DNA of 64,000 nt from Lantana camara (taxonomy: Eukaryota; Streptophyta; Magnoliopsida; Lamiales; Verbenaceae): contig CM074865.1 of assembly GCA_037501455.1 (NCBI GenBank), positions 9,807,001 to 9,871,000 on the forward strand. The letters run 5' to 3'. The notes under the pieces were generated by a model that was not told where the DNA came from, did no database searches, and was given only the letters and a program-made list of their open reading frames with translations. Shown here piece by piece: positions 28,456 to 40,760 of the stretch. The position numbers were made by a program, and so were the translations under genes. The stretch's first letter is position 1, and every line of letters starts with the position of its first letter.

Positions 28456-29471
28456 AGAAAATTGCATTTTTGGTCCCATAGGAAATAGGTCAAATTTTTT
28501 TTGGTCCCGTAATTTTTAAATCGTCCCGTACTTTTAGTTTTTCGATAAATGTAGTCCCAAAGTGAAAAAAAATTCAATATTAGTCCCAAAAAATTTAGAA
28601 ATATATATTTATAATATTTTTTCTTAATTAAAAAGTACATATCAAATATTAGGAAAATTTTAAAAGAATACCAACCACATGATATGCATTTTATTTTTAT
28701 AATAAATAATAAGTTATTACATTTTAAAATATAAGTATTACTTTAAAATTATAAAATAAAAATATATACATAATAACATAAATAATAAAATAATCTTCAA
28801 TATTGCATTTAGTTAAAAATATGTAAAATAAAAAATTGAAAATAATTAATATTTACAATACTTAAATATTTCTTATATATATAACATTGTATTCATTTAA
28901 AATAATTAACTTTGGATTTAGTTAAAATTGAAAATAACATAAAATTTATATATATTTTATTCAGTAATATAATATTAATTAAAAAATTAAAAAGTAATTA
29001 ATAGCCATATATATTTAATGATAATTCAAAAATAACATCAATATTTTATTTTCAATTAGTAGCCATATATATTAATTATTTTCAATTTTTTATTTTATAT
29101 ATTTTTAACTAAATGCAATATTGAAGATTATTTTATTAATTGTGTTACTATATATATGTTTTTATTCTTTTATTTTATAATTTTAAAGTAATACTTATAC
29201 TTTAAAATGTAATAATTTATTATTTATTATAAAAATAAAATGCATATCTTGTGGTTGGTATTCTTTTAAATTTTTCCTAATATTTGATATGTATTTTTTA
29301 ATTAAGGAAAAATATTATAAATATATATTTCTAAATTTTTTGGGACTAATATTGAAAAAATTTCACTTTGGACTACATTTGTCGAAAAACTAAAAGTATG
29401 GGACGATTTAAAAACTACGGGACCAAAAAAAAATTGGCCTATATCCTATGGGACCAAAAATGCAATTTTCT
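28456..29471. mobile_element. 1.0 kb foldback element with ~400 bp inverted arms
   Basis: The left arm (28456 to about 28860) and right arm (about 29065 to 29471) are close inverted copies, starting AGAAAATTGCATTTTTGGTCCC. It is flanked by A-runs, which could be an A-rich 9 bp duplication. Long inverted arms fit a Mutator-like non-autonomous element. RNA from it would fold into a long hairpin. It sits about 80 bp from the METTL4 copy A start, in the promoter, and copy B has no equivalent. Confidence 0.85.
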
Positions 29472-30374
29472 AAAAAAAAAAAAAAAACGTGTAGAATTTT
29501 AACCTCAATCTGATTCAAATTTAATATAATTATTAAAGAATAATTAAAGCAAAAGACTCAATATATTATTTTTTAAAAAATATTATTATATTTTTTTGGA
29601 AATTTTAAATTAGATCTTCCAAATTAATATAAAAACATACATAATACATTATATAGTATTTTTTTAACAAATATGATAAATTTGTATGTATTTTTTGTTT
29701 TTATTTCATTATATTATTATTATTATTATTATTATTATTATCTTTTATGGCTAGTTGTTAAATTCAATCAAATTATATCCAGATTTAACATTGGCAAATT
29801 GAGATCGGGTAGAATTTGAATTCGAATCTAATTAGCAAAATATGAAATTAATTTTGTGTTTGGATTTGAAAAATCCGATCTAAACCTAACTCTTGATAAT
29901 TCTGCTGTTTGTAGATAGTGTTGTCCTTTAACAACACCAAAGTACAGAGAATTTTTCGAAAATATTACTTTTTGTAAATCGAATTAATGAAATAGTACTC
30001 GTCCGATGTAGATTAATATTTTGATATCAGTGGCCATTGGCACTGATGACCCTATAGAAAATTTTATCGGGGTCGCTGGTGAGATAAGCGACCCCCATGA
30101 ACTTTTTTTCTTTTAATATATTTTATTGGGGGGGAGGGGGTTGATAGAGAATGACGACCCCCAAAAAAAATTTTTAAAATATTTTATTATCTACAGCGAC
30201 CCTTAAAGAGTTTTTTTTTTTATTTTTAAATGTTAATTTATTATGGGGCCGCGGATATAAACAGCGACCCAACTCCTCAGATTCCCTGGCAATCACGGAT
30301 ATATTAATGCACCAAGGCTGCAGAAGTGATATATCAATGCAGTAAAGTTGCAGCAATAATGTTCGAAATGTGTT
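29472..30374. other. AT-rich intergenic stretch
   Basis: No gene seen. It holds an (ATT)n run near 29709-29741 and scattered GGGTCGCT/AGCGACCC inverted motifs at 30063-30270, resembling the palindromic cores near 615-806. Confidence 0.5.
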
Positions 30375-30790
30375 ATTGAAAGAGGTTTACTATCACTAGA
30401 ATTTCACGATCAACCTTATTTTATGATCTCGTTCAGCACATTCATGATCTAATTGGTTTGCAACGAGAGGAATACAATATCAAACTTTTCTCAACATGGT
30501 ACATATCAAAATTTTCGGTACCGATCGAAATGGTTGTTGAAATATCCTATCATAATTTTTTGGACTGTTACACGAATCTAGCATCCCAACTCGAATAATT
30601 CAAGGTGTTTATTGTCGCTAAACCCATCCAACAACAACAATCAATAGATACTCCTTGGAGTGAAGATATGTGACACTATATGGAACTTCTCACCCAAGAT
30701 ATGCCTTAATTAACAGTGGTTTCACAACATTTGATATTAATGACTCCAATACTGCACTCCAACAAAGCAACCGGGTTGACGCTAATGTGG
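30375..30790 (+). pseudogene. Possible MuDR-type transposase N-terminal remnant
   Basis: One frame gives LFYDLVQHIHDLIGLQREEY followed by NIKLFSTWYISK, resembling the N-terminal region of plant MuDR transposases. Further on the frame contains stops. The assignment rests on a faint pattern and could be wrong. Confidence 0.35.
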
Positions 30791-30791
30791 T

Positions 30792-33700
30792 TCTAGAATA
30801 GGATGCAAACGAGCCGATCCGAGCCTTGGTCCTTTTTTCTGACTCGAGCTCGGCTCGAGGCTCGGGCATATTATATTATTTTTAATAAAAAATTAGTTTT
30901 TTAAAATATTTTTATATATAATAATATATATTAAATGGATATATATAAAAAATATATTTTTTTTATTCATTTTGTATAAAAAATAATAAATATATATATA
31001 ATATTATATATTAATAAAATATTTACATATATAAAAATTAAAATATTATTTTTTAATTAAATATATAGGCTCGCGAGCTAACTCGTGATGTAACATCCCG
31101 TTCGTCTGACTTATAAGGTACGCCTCATTTTAACCTTTTTATGTGTTTAATTAGGTGATTTTGTATTTTGCTCGGCCATATTTGAACTCTTTATGAGTTT
31201 AGGGGTCTTTTTGTAATTTTCTCGTTTTAGGGGTTTTTCGGTCATTTATCGTTCGAACGAGATTTTGACCATTTTGACCCCTTCAACGCGTTCGGGCCAT
31301 CGAAACGAGTCCGTAGACTCTGAGTTTGCCCAATTCTGACGTCGTTAACCCCTTCTTCCGATCGTTTTCGTGTACGAGGACCCGAGATATAATACCCGGA
31401 TCCTCGTTTTGCGTGCCATAACTCCAGTCTCAGCGTTCTCTCTCTCTCTCTCCCACGATGCTATAACTGTTCCGGCAGCTCCGGCGGCGGCGCTCCGGCG
31501 ACCTTCGGACAGCTTGTCCGCTTCGTCGTGGTGAGTCCAACACCACTTTCTGTTCGCCAATCGGACACTCGGTTTAATTTCTGCGGATTTATTTGTGCAT
31601 TTGTGATTTATTTGATTAATTGAACTAAATGTAATTTATTTGCGATTTGCTTGACTTATCGATTTATATGAACTCCGATGTATACGAAATCTTACATTTA
31701 ATGAAATGTGATATGCATTGATGCTTTGAATTGTAAATTGAACCCCGTTATGCCGAAATTGTATTAGTTATTAATTGTTTAAAACGTAATTCGTACTTGT
31801 ATGTTCGATAAATTGATGAATATGCATTGCTTGGTATTTGAAAATATGTAATGAATTATGAATGTATAAATTTATGAATTGTTGTTGATATTAGTTTCGT
31901 TTCATGCTAATTGGGTATAATTCTCGTATAAGGGGTGTTTATGAAATTTTAGAAAATACAAATTTGTATAGCTTGAATTAATTGAACCTTATCATTTGAA
32001 AACGATTAAGCTAATTTTGATTTAAGTAAAAGTTGAATTAGCATGCCTTGGGTGATTAAATTTGGGACTTTTGCAATTAAAGTTTAATTACCTAACTTGA
32101 ATTTGAATTGAATATGTAAAATATGTAAAATAGGAATTGAGTAGGGTTAGAATTTGATTTGTAACCTCGTGAAATTTGTATGAATTAGGAAGCATGCTAT
32201 TATGATTTATTTGATTTATTAATATGTGTCAATTGGTATGAAAGGTGCTACGTGAATTTGCATGAAATGAATTAAGTAAACTTCGTTAATTAAATTTGTT
32301 ATACAATCCATGAATTGTTTATGTGATAAATGAATAATATGATTTGATTAAATTATGTAATGTTTCTTCTGCAAATAATTGCTATGCATTTGATCCCTGT
32401 TTGTGTGATTGCATTTGTCGTGCGTCTCTATGGGGTTGTTTAAGTCTGAGTCTGAGTCGTGTGTTGTGTTTTGTGTGTCCAGTTGGTACAGGTGCACCCG
32501 GAGTGGTGACTTGTGGTCGTGCAGGTTCCGGGGTGGACCTTCTGCTTTGTGGTCTGCAGTGTTTGCTACCAGGTGAGGTTAGGATATAGTTATACCCTAT
32601 TGCAATGTGCTCGTTTTTTAATGCATGCGGTTTAAAAGCCTTATGTATATGTAGATATGTGCGAAGTACGTATTTTGCTGGTTTTATCATATGATTTGAT
32701 TTGAAAAGTACGAAAAGCTATGTATGAGCCTATGTATGCTTTGTCTCAATTTTGTTATGATTTCGAAGTCAGTCTGCGTGATATGTACGTACGATATGAT
32801 AAGTACGATACGCATGTAATATCTCTGTCTGTTTGTAGCGTGACGTGACTTATGAGATAAGCTTTGTGATAAGTGTGATTTTTGCGTTATGCCTGGGGCC
32901 CCGACGATAGGATCAACCCGGAACCCACCATGAGGAAGGTGAAGGATGGAGTCCTTGGGTGTGAGTGTCATGAAACTCATACCCTGACATATTAGTGTGC
33001 ATGGTTAGGGTATGTACAACCCTTCCATCATCCGGTGAAAGGTATGTGTGTTTGCCTTACGTTTTATGATTTGTATTTTGGTTTTAAGTTGTGTCTGTCA
33101 GTCTCAAGTTCGTGAAACGGGGGTAGGTTCCTAAATTAAGATAAAAATTGGTATACTTTTATACTAATGAGTTACGTTCCGGTATGTGTGCTAAGTCTGC
33201 ATGAATCTGAGTTTGTGCCTTAAGAAACCTTTGATTTAAGATTTGTTTGGTCTGTTTGATAAGTCTCCCTATATGTATATTATCACGGGAAATGTTTTGG
33301 CGTGCAAAAACTAACCCCGGGTTCACGAACGTTGCTTCTTCTACTTGTTGTGCTCTATATATATGTAGGTGTGTGTGGGTAGCCCCTCGCTCAGTCTTTG
33401 GACTGACCCCTCCCCGTTTATGTTTTTAGTGTGCAGGTTTCGGTTTGGTTTCGCGTTGGAGTTCGTGCTAGGCGGCGGTGTGTCGTGTCTTTTGAGTCTG
33501 TGTCTGCACGTTTCAGTTTGTTAAGTATTTTGTTCTGATTTATAATTTGTAAATTTTGTATAAGATATGTTGTGAGCAGGTTGCATGTATGATTTGATTG
33601 AATGGAATTTGGGACAGGTTAGGACAGGTGCTCGGATTAGTTGAACCCGTCTTGCTGTGTAATTGTTCGGGACAGGATAGGACAGGTTCGATAGATTAGT

Positions 33701-34247
33701 TGAACCCATGTAGATGATTTTGATTTCTGTATTGCTCTATATGTTTAACGTATGAAAGTTTTTGAAAGTTGCCATTTTGTATTGCTCCCGCTATCATGTT
33801 TCGCTTATTTTCTTTTGTACAGGGTTAGGTACCGCCTAGCTAGTGGGTGTGTTTTTCGTTAGTCACCCGTTCGCTGTGACTAGGTGCGTGTGCGGGACTC
33901 TCCATTTCGTACATGTGTCAGGTCATAGTGCGGGGGTGTGATGCCCCACCGCTTGGGGTGTTACACGTGAGCCATGAGCCAAGACTCAAAGGGCTTGAGT
34001 TCGGGCTTGGCTCGAGCTTGCTCACCATCATTTTGTATAAAAATTAATAAATATATATAAAATATTATATATTAATAAAATATTTACATATATAAAAATT
34101 AAAATATTTTTTTTAATTAAATATATAAGCTCGTGAGCTGACTCGTGAGCCATGAACCAAGACTCAAAGGACTTGAGTTCGGGCTTGGCTCGAGTTTGCT
34201 CACCAGGTTCGCGAGCCGACTCGACTCGTTTGCATCCCTATTCTAGA
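30792..34247. mobile_element. TIR element with GAGCTCG-type repeats, split by a solo LTR
   Basis: The outer ends TCTAGAATAGGATGCAAACGAG and its inverse CTCGTTTGCATCCCTATTCTAGA mark a TIR element about 570 bp long without the nested LTR. The interior has AT-rich blocks and CTCGCGAGC/GGGCTTGGCTCGAG motifs in two tandem units (about 30950-31088 plus 33966-34025, and 34026-34200). The solo LTR broke the first unit. A related element lies at 51726-52094. Confidence 0.7.
31089..33965 (+). mobile_element. Solo LTR (2877 bp) with 5 bp target duplication
   Basis: Starts TGTAACATCCCG and ends GGGGTGTTACA, with CGTGA repeated exactly on both sides (31084-31088 and 33966-33970). No gag, pol or second LTR is visible. 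The 3' half contains repeated (GG)GACAGGTTAGGACAGGT-type motifs around 33612-33690. This family is shared with the minus-strand sequence at 2563-8140. Size and termini fit a large Ty3-type LTR, but lineage is not determinable here. Short open frames inside are not considered genes. Confidence 0.88.
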
Positions 34248-34249
34248 GA

Positions 34250-34272
34250 GGGGGGGGGGGGGGGGGGGGGGG
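34250..34272. repeat. Poly(G) tract, 23 nt
   Basis: An unbroken G run sits exactly between the right end of the TIR element and the viral fossil, so it marks a junction. Homopolymers this long are error-prone in assembly and could change length. Confidence 0.9.
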
Positions 34273-35573
34273 ATTAGCATATCAATTTGGACTATAAGAT
34301 TATCTTGTTCATCTAGTAGCCTTAATTCTGGTAAAGATTTGCATTCTTCCTTAAGGCTAACAACTATATCAGTATGTTTAGAACTCCAACCTTTTATATT
34401 ATTTTTTCTAAGCAATTTTTATTTTTCATGACTTTTCTTAGCTAAATCTGGAATAAATCATTCAGTATAATTTAGACATCCAATAAATCTTTCTATTTGA
34501 TTTCTATTGTCTAATTTATTTGAGAATTCAAACTTTTCGAAAATATGAGTTTGTAATTTTATTCCATCAGCACTCAATTTTAACCCTAAAAATTATATTT
34601 CCTTTTTCTCAATATTGCCTTTTCTTTCTGAAAGAACTATTCCATTTTCTTTACAAGTTTAGCAAAGAATAGAAGATGTTTTCTATGATCTTCTTCTGTA
34701 CCTGAGCAAATTAAGATGTTATCTACATATACTACCATAAAGTTATGATATTTTGAGAAGATACTATCCATTTTTCTTTGGTATAGTGATGATGCATTTT
34801 TTAGCCCAAAAGACATTACAAGACATTCTTAATGTCCTTGAGGCGCACTAAAAGTTGTATATGAAATATTGTCTTCTTCCATTTTAATTTGCCAAAATCC
34901 TGAAGTGCAATAAAACTTAGAGTAGAAAGACTTGTTTTTTACTAGGTTTATTAAAACTTCTTTATTTGGTAAAGGATAACTATCATCTTTAGTAAAATAA
35001 TTTAACCTTTTATAATTTACTACCATTCGGGTCTTATTTCTCTTCTTTTCAGTTTTATTCTTTACCATGAAAGCAGGACTAGAGAAAGGACTAAAAATTT
35101 TTCTAATTAGTTTTTTTATCAAGCAATTTTTCTATTTGATTTTTAAATTCTTGTCTTTCTTCAATGGTATATAACATATGTTTTTCTTTTATAATTACAT
35201 TTTCAGTTAATTATATTTTTGCTTTAGGGTGACTTCCTTCCCAAAAAACCCAACGGGTTATTATTGTAATTTTCTTTCTAATGAAATCAAAATTTACACA
35301 TTTTATAGAAATAGTATTTATTTGTATTAAAATTTTCTCAAATACCTATTGTCCATCACGCTCAGTTAGCTGAACTCTGAATGGTTTATTGATTCTTGGT
35401 ATTTTAAGAAGATGTCCGCACGAAGTTTTTAATGTTACGTTATAAATAGGATTGAACAAGAGAGATTGAGCAAAATCAATTCTTTTTAAATGACCGAGGA
35501 ACGAGTAAAAGCAATTAAATTGGAGGCTTTTAGATTTTCTATTGAAACTAATATCTAAACTAAATACTAACAA
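34273..35573 (-). pseudogene. Endogenous pararetrovirus (Caulimoviridae) polymerase fossil
   Basis: On the minus strand, fragments in shifting frames match a caulimovirid polymerase. The clearest piece (35122-34829) is the front of the reverse transcriptase, with SPAFMVKN, a RMVVNYKRLN-type block, SGFWQIKM and FSAPQGH. The wording FSAPQGH and FWQIKM separates caulimovirids from Ty3 elements. A frame break follows directly; beyond it the YxDD active site reads with Asn in place of the last Asp, with further stops. The 34415-34273 stretch resembles the start of the RNase H domain and is cut by the poly(G) tract. Upstream (35573-35346) may be the end of the protease region. This is an old, non-functional insertion. 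Confidence 0.82.
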
Positions 35574-35774
35574 ATTATATAGACTTTACTAATAATAATT
35601 AAAATGACGGCTATGACTCGAAAAAACCAAACAACTCAATTAAATAAGAATTAATTTAATGAATAAAGACTTAGTCTGGTAATTATCAATTTATGTCATA
35701 GATACGATCATCGATTAAATTTTTTTATTATTATTATTTTTTTATTTTTGAAATAACAACAGGTAAAACAACAA

Positions 35775-36205
35775 TTAACAACTCATAGGAGAGTCCAAAG
35801 TCAAAATATAGCAAAGTCGTGATGGGAGATCAGAAACTCCCTCAGAAAAGTCAGAAGCTCCACAAGCTAAGAAGTAAGCTGCTTGGTTACCAGACCGGCG
35901 AATCCAGGACCCAGAAACAGAAGGAATCAATGATAGAACTTCACGAATATCCAAAATCACATTACCAATATCCGAAAGATCATCCACGCCGCTGAATATT
36001 TTGTTAATAATAGAGAAACAGTCCCCTTCGAGAATGATAGAATCACAATTACGACGGGACACCAGACGAGCGGCTTCAAGAGCAGCCAAAGCTTCAGCCA
36101 CTTCTGCTTTAACACAACCTTTGAAACTTTTATTGCACCAACCAAGACAATTTCCCATCTCATCTCGTGCAATAACACTCCAAATCCATTTGACTCCCTC
36201 AGTTC
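35775..36205 (-). pseudogene. LINE RNase H domain remnant, minus strand
   Basis: The frame resembles the RVT_3 RNase H end of plant non-LTR retrotransposons: IARDEMGNCLGW, KAEVAEALAALEAARL, IILEGDC, and a last motif SGNQAAYFLA where the catalytic Asp of the usual A-D-x-L-A is lost. On the minus strand the stop is followed by an A-rich tail with TAA units (down to about 35730), as at LINE 3' ends. No target duplication found. It differs in sequence from the LINE at 17754. Confidence 0.75.
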
Positions 36206-37219
36206 CTTCTAATTAATCTTAGAATAACCAAGACACTATATTTAAATATTCCCTAATTAATTAATAAATCATGCGAGACTCTCTCCAGCATTTTCGGTTG
36301 TTGAATCTCGTGCAACTGTGCCAGTTAACAAAGCAGTCCCAATGCCCATAGATCCGCTATTGGGTTGTAGAAGTGAATCGGATAAATAGATTGTATCTAT
36401 TTTCTAGAAAGGAATTTATAGAGCTCTGTATTAGCAGATAATCTCTTTTTTTTCATAGATTGAAAATTAGAAAGGGGAATGATGAGGTTGATCGTTTGGC
36501 GCGACTGTATCCATCAATTAATCAATCGCATTAAGCACCCGAACCAACTACACACCGATTCATGCTTCATTCAATTGGAGCTTATTTTCCTTAACACAAT
36601 TGAATAAGAGTTCTATATCTGTTAATTGCCACTAATACTAATTATCAAGTTAACAACACCCAATAATTAGTTGGTTATATGCAAATCAATTAATTCTACA
36701 ATCGGCCCCTAATTACAAAGTCAATCAAAAAGCAATAACCTATAAACCGGAAATAATGCAATTAATATTTATAAACAAAGTTCTCAAACATTTAGATCTC
36801 ACGAGTCAAATGCATAAATCTAGAATCCCCGACTTAAACTAAACTACGTACTCATAGTTGAATAAAACAAACCAAGATTCATAATCAACATAATCCAAAA
36901 ATTAAGAAATAATCTAATATAATTGACAAACTCTCTGGATCGCTAACTACGAAGGTGCGGCTCCCCTGCGTGAATTACTCCACTACTATGCAAGAATTCC
37001 ATCCTAATTCCTACCAAGTTGTCTCTTCCACTGCGTGAATCGTCTCTCCAAGTAACGAAGGAATTGTGGAATTTGATTGGTTACTAAATTTTTTTTAGAC
37101 CACATTCTCGTTGGACTGAAAGAGGAGTACGAACAAGAGATCGAATTTAGACAGCATGCTGATAGGAAGCCTAACCATAATCACGCATATATAGGATATG
37201 GCTCAGAACAGAACCATCT
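36206..37219. other. Repeat-derived spacer without genes
   Basis: No open frame of interest. The texture suggests old retrotransposon untranslated or LTR sequence adjoining the gag fragment, but I could not define boundaries. Confidence 0.4.
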
Positions 37220-37548
37220 GTGACGCGCTGAAACTGTCAGGACATTGTTTCCCAAGTGTCAATCCTCGAATGTAGGCAGTAGAGTCAGTCCTTGGCTGCA
37301 TCCTGTAGCGAGAATGGAAAAGCTGTCAATTTTATTTGATCCTCGGTGACATTGTGTGATTTCATGGAGATGCAAATGAGGTGAAATTCCTTCAAATGCT
37401 TGTTTGAATCCTCATTTTCCAATCCACGAAAGGTGAGCAAGAAGTGAATGAATCCGGACTTCAATTTGAACCCAGTTTCCAAATTCTCTCCACCAAAAAT
37501 TTCGAGTGTCCATAGGCAACTACGTTCGTAGCCCATCAAATTCCACAT
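37220..37548 (-). pseudogene. Ty3-type retrotransposon gag fragment
   Basis: The minus strand gives FIHFLLTFRGLENEDSNKHL, then KEFHLICISMK, QIKLTAFPFSLQDAAKD and, after an in-frame stop replacing the usual Trp, LYCLHSRIDTWETM. This order is characteristic of gag in plant Ty3 (Athila/Tat-like) elements. Only about 110 codons remain. Confidence 0.8.
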
Positions 37549-38026
37549 TCCCTATTGTGCATGGGTGTGGGGAAAAAAACAAAATGGACTACCCTCAACT
37601 TGTATTTCTGGGATATATTTTTCTCCGGTTGCAAAATCAACCTGTAACTTAAAAAAAGTTACATTTTCGGGACAATCGTCATCTGAAAAATGATACGTCG
37701 GAAAGATGACGTACACGTGTGAATGATGTGTACGGCACTTGTGTTATTATGTTTTTTTAAATAGTGAATTTTGATTAAGTGTCGCTCAAATATAAAACCA
37801 AAGAATATTCTTCATCAAGTACAACGTGAATGAATATTTTGAAATTTGATATTGGCATCTTCATAGTTCCAGGAAGGTCCAACACATATAGGTCTTCTTT
37901 TGGACTATATTGTTCAAACTTCAAAGCAAATTGCAATTTCACTAACCCACATGCGATCTCGGGCATGAAGCTTTTTATTCCCACAAAAAAGAAAAATAAA
38001 AGAAAAAAGATAATTAATTAGAGAAC

Positions 38027-38378
38027 CGGGGAATTAGGAAAAAGTCCCCAAATGTGGACTCAATTTTTAGTTAACTCCCCATTTTCAAATTTATTTCTGT
38101 TTACTCCCCAGATGAGATTCATAATTTTAGTTAGCTCCCCATTTTGTACAATGTATACGACATATTGCGATAATTATATAACATAATACGATTTAATAGT
38201 ACTGCATTCTTGAGTTTTTATAATGTCGTATAATTTTAGTAATATGTTGTATACATTGTACAAAATGGATAGTTAATTAAAATATGAATCTCATTTGGGA
38301 GTGAAGAGAAATAAATTTGAAAATAGAGAGCTAACTACAAAATTTTTAAACCGGGGGGAATTTTTTTGAAATTGCCCG
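38027..38378. mobile_element. Inverted-repeat MITE upstream of the NAC array
   Basis: The ends CGGGGAATTAGG and, inverted, CGGGCAATTTC bound internal inverted pairs such as TGTACAATGTATACGACATA (38147-38166) and its partner near 38239-38262. Flanks TTAGAGAAC and TTATAGAAG suggest a decayed 9 bp duplication. Not present at the matching place before the right-hand NAC gene. Confidence 0.7.
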
Positions 38379-38449
38379 TTATAGAAGATGTTTTATTTAT
38401 TTTTTAATCATATAAATAATAATCTTAAGAAAAAGTTGATTTCACGGTA

Positions 38450-38747
38450 TTAATGGAGTCAACGGCCAAAGTCTCAAGTGAAGTTTGTCTGAAGGAATCT
38501 TCTTGGAAGCCCGTACGAGGTGGGACCCACGCACTGCGCAATCCCGCCACGTCACTAGCTTCTCTTGTTAGTTGTTAGTGCAATTCTAAGAGTGAACAGT
38601 TATGAGAATGATCGATGATCACAGCCGTTAGATTAGCAAAAGACCACCTCGTCAACCCCTTAACCCTTCACTCATTCCTGATTAGCACTGGAATCCGGTA
38701 AGTGAAGAAGATAGGAGGTGGTCTACTCTCTCACTACTCCCGAAAAG
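38450..38747 (+). promoter_or_regulatory. Promoter and non-coding exon 1 of the left NAC gene
   Basis: This stretch is shared with 52605-52971: TTTGTCTGAAGGAATCTTCT, GTACGAGGTGGGACCCAC, CCCGCCAC...GTCAC and GAATGATCGATGATCACAGCCG are kept. CCACGTCA is an ACGT-core site of the bZIP type. A leader exon ends at about 38747 (AAAAG|GTCTAAA), starting a 5' UTR intron that runs to the ATG exon. It is the only such promoter for all three NAC units. Confidence 0.65.
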
Positions 38748-39837
38748 GTCTAAATGTGACTTCTTTTTTGGCAATATTTCTTTCATTTTATGGGTTTCCG
38801 TTGTTGATTATGCTATTTTCGTGTTGGCTTTGTTGTTGTGTTGCTTTCATGGCGTTCTCTTGATATTTTTGGTTGATCTTCGTGGATCTTGATCGAGAGT
38901 GCTTCGAATTTGGGTTTGAGCTTGTGGGCTCTGCTTGATTTATGGTGTGGGGCTGACTTTGATTGAAATTATTGCATTTTTTCTGTATTTGATGTGCTTT
39001 CTTGTTTCTCAGTATTATTTCCTGTTTTGTTTGTTCTGGAAATGAATGTTTCTTTACAACATAATTGCCTAAATTTAGAATGTTCTGAGTTGAGTTTTTC
39101 TGTTAGATTCCTACTTCGGCTGCACTCGACAGTTGCTGTCCTGTTCGATCGATTTTGTGGGATTCTTTGTATACTATTTGTGATTTTTTTTCTTGCAAAA
39201 ATCTAAAGATTGAGTTGATTTGGCATGGATTACGATCTAAGGCATAAATTTAAGCAATCTGATGGGATTTTCTCAAGTCAATGGCGTCAATGGGGTATGT
39301 GGTTTTTTTATGAGCATGACTTCTTTTGTGTTCTGTGCTTTTCTTTTTTCTATACATATATGTATCTGTATGCGTACATTCGGATGATTCTACTCCATGC
39401 CTTCATATGTTTACGCATGTCTCCATGCATCAAGGCATCATACAAGCGTACACGCATACATTTACTCGGCCTTATGAATACATAAGCTGTATACACATGT
39501 CTGATATCGGAATGTGTGTGTATTCACACATTTACAGTTGTAATTTCCCTATCGGCTCGATTCCTCACATTTGCTAAAATCATTTACTGAATTGATGCAA
39601 TTATTTGTCCATGACTTTCAGGTAAATTCTACTGGCTGTTACATGTATAAAGTATTGTCGCTTTTTCTTCTCTATTTATACCAAAGCTTATGCATTAAGG
39701 GATTATTTCAGTTTTATAATAGACATACAATGGTTATTATCTTATTACGCAATCTTTAAATTTTATCCCCTTTGTTTAATTTGAATAATTCGTCCAAGCG
39801 TTTGATTGCTTCTATTTCTTGATTGATTTTGATTCAG

Positions 39838-40760
39838 ATGTGTCTCCCTGCTGAAATTGATGTTTACTGGAGTGATGAACAAATCATATCATTATTGAAC
39901 GACTATACTCGAGGAATATCCCGTCTCCCAGACAACGTGCTAGAAGAATCAAGCCCTTATGAGTACCCTCCCTCCAATTTACCAGGTTTTTTTTTTTTCT
40001 TGTTTTTGGTCATGGTGTTTTAGATTTTAGGGATAATTACAGTTAAATCCCCTGAGTTTAGTGGCAAATGCAGCTAGTAAAACCTTTAGGCATGGAGATT
40101 TACATCTACACCCTTTGAGGAAGATTTCTCTTCTGATTTTGGGGTTTTGTGTTTTTTTCTTTAAGGAGGGTAAATGTAATTATCGAAACTACTGCGAATC
40201 TGGCTGTAGTTACGCCTAACCTCAGGGATTGATAAAATTCGAATTATGCCCCTCATGTGTTATTCTCTACTTTGCAGGCGGATTTTGGTACTTATTTTGT
40301 TTAAATGAGAGAAAAGAACACATTCATGGATTCTGGAGAGCTAAGGGAGATTCGTGTAATATTTATTCGAATTCCTCCATTAATGGCTGGAGAACTACTC
40401 TAGAATACTTTGAAGGCAAGGCCCCTAACGAACAGAGAACCGATTGGGTCATGCAAGAGTATAGCGTGACACAAAAGGACTTATGTGATGAGGATGTGAT
40501 AAAGGTACTCAAACGAACAATTTAGCAATTTTTTTGTATTTATATTTTATTTACATCATAGCCAGCCTAGCAGTCAATTTTTACGGGTTTGGTTGGATAT
40601 TGTGCAGGAATCAAGATTGCTATGCAGGGTTTTCCTCAGCAGTGGGCTGGAGAAAGAGATGCATCCTGAAAACTGCCAAGCTCATGTTGTTGAATCAAAG
40701 AAGATTGAATCAATTGAGCCGATCACCGTCTCCTGTAAAGATTCTAAAAGTGAATCTAGG
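39838..40760 (+). CDS. NAC-domain unit a (exons 2-4)
   Basis: Exons 39838-39985, 40278-40504 and 40608-40760 give 176 codons in frame, starting at an ATG directly after a splice acceptor. They encode a NAC domain with a divergent first part (SDEQIISLL, SPYEYPPSNLP), then FWYLFCLNERKEHIHGFWRA, TTLEYFEGKAPNEQRTDW and LLCRVF. NAC proteins are plant-specific DNA-binding dimers. The exon 4 donor AGG|GTGAGT is present but no last exon follows; the next acceptor is unit b exon 2 or the shared exon at 44838. An intron (39986-40277) carries a MITE-like stretch also found in the other units. Confidence 0.85.

Noticed and set aside
39225..39577. Open frames repeated in each NAC unit before exon 2
   Set aside because: They fall in the 5' UTR intron and recur only because the intron was copied.
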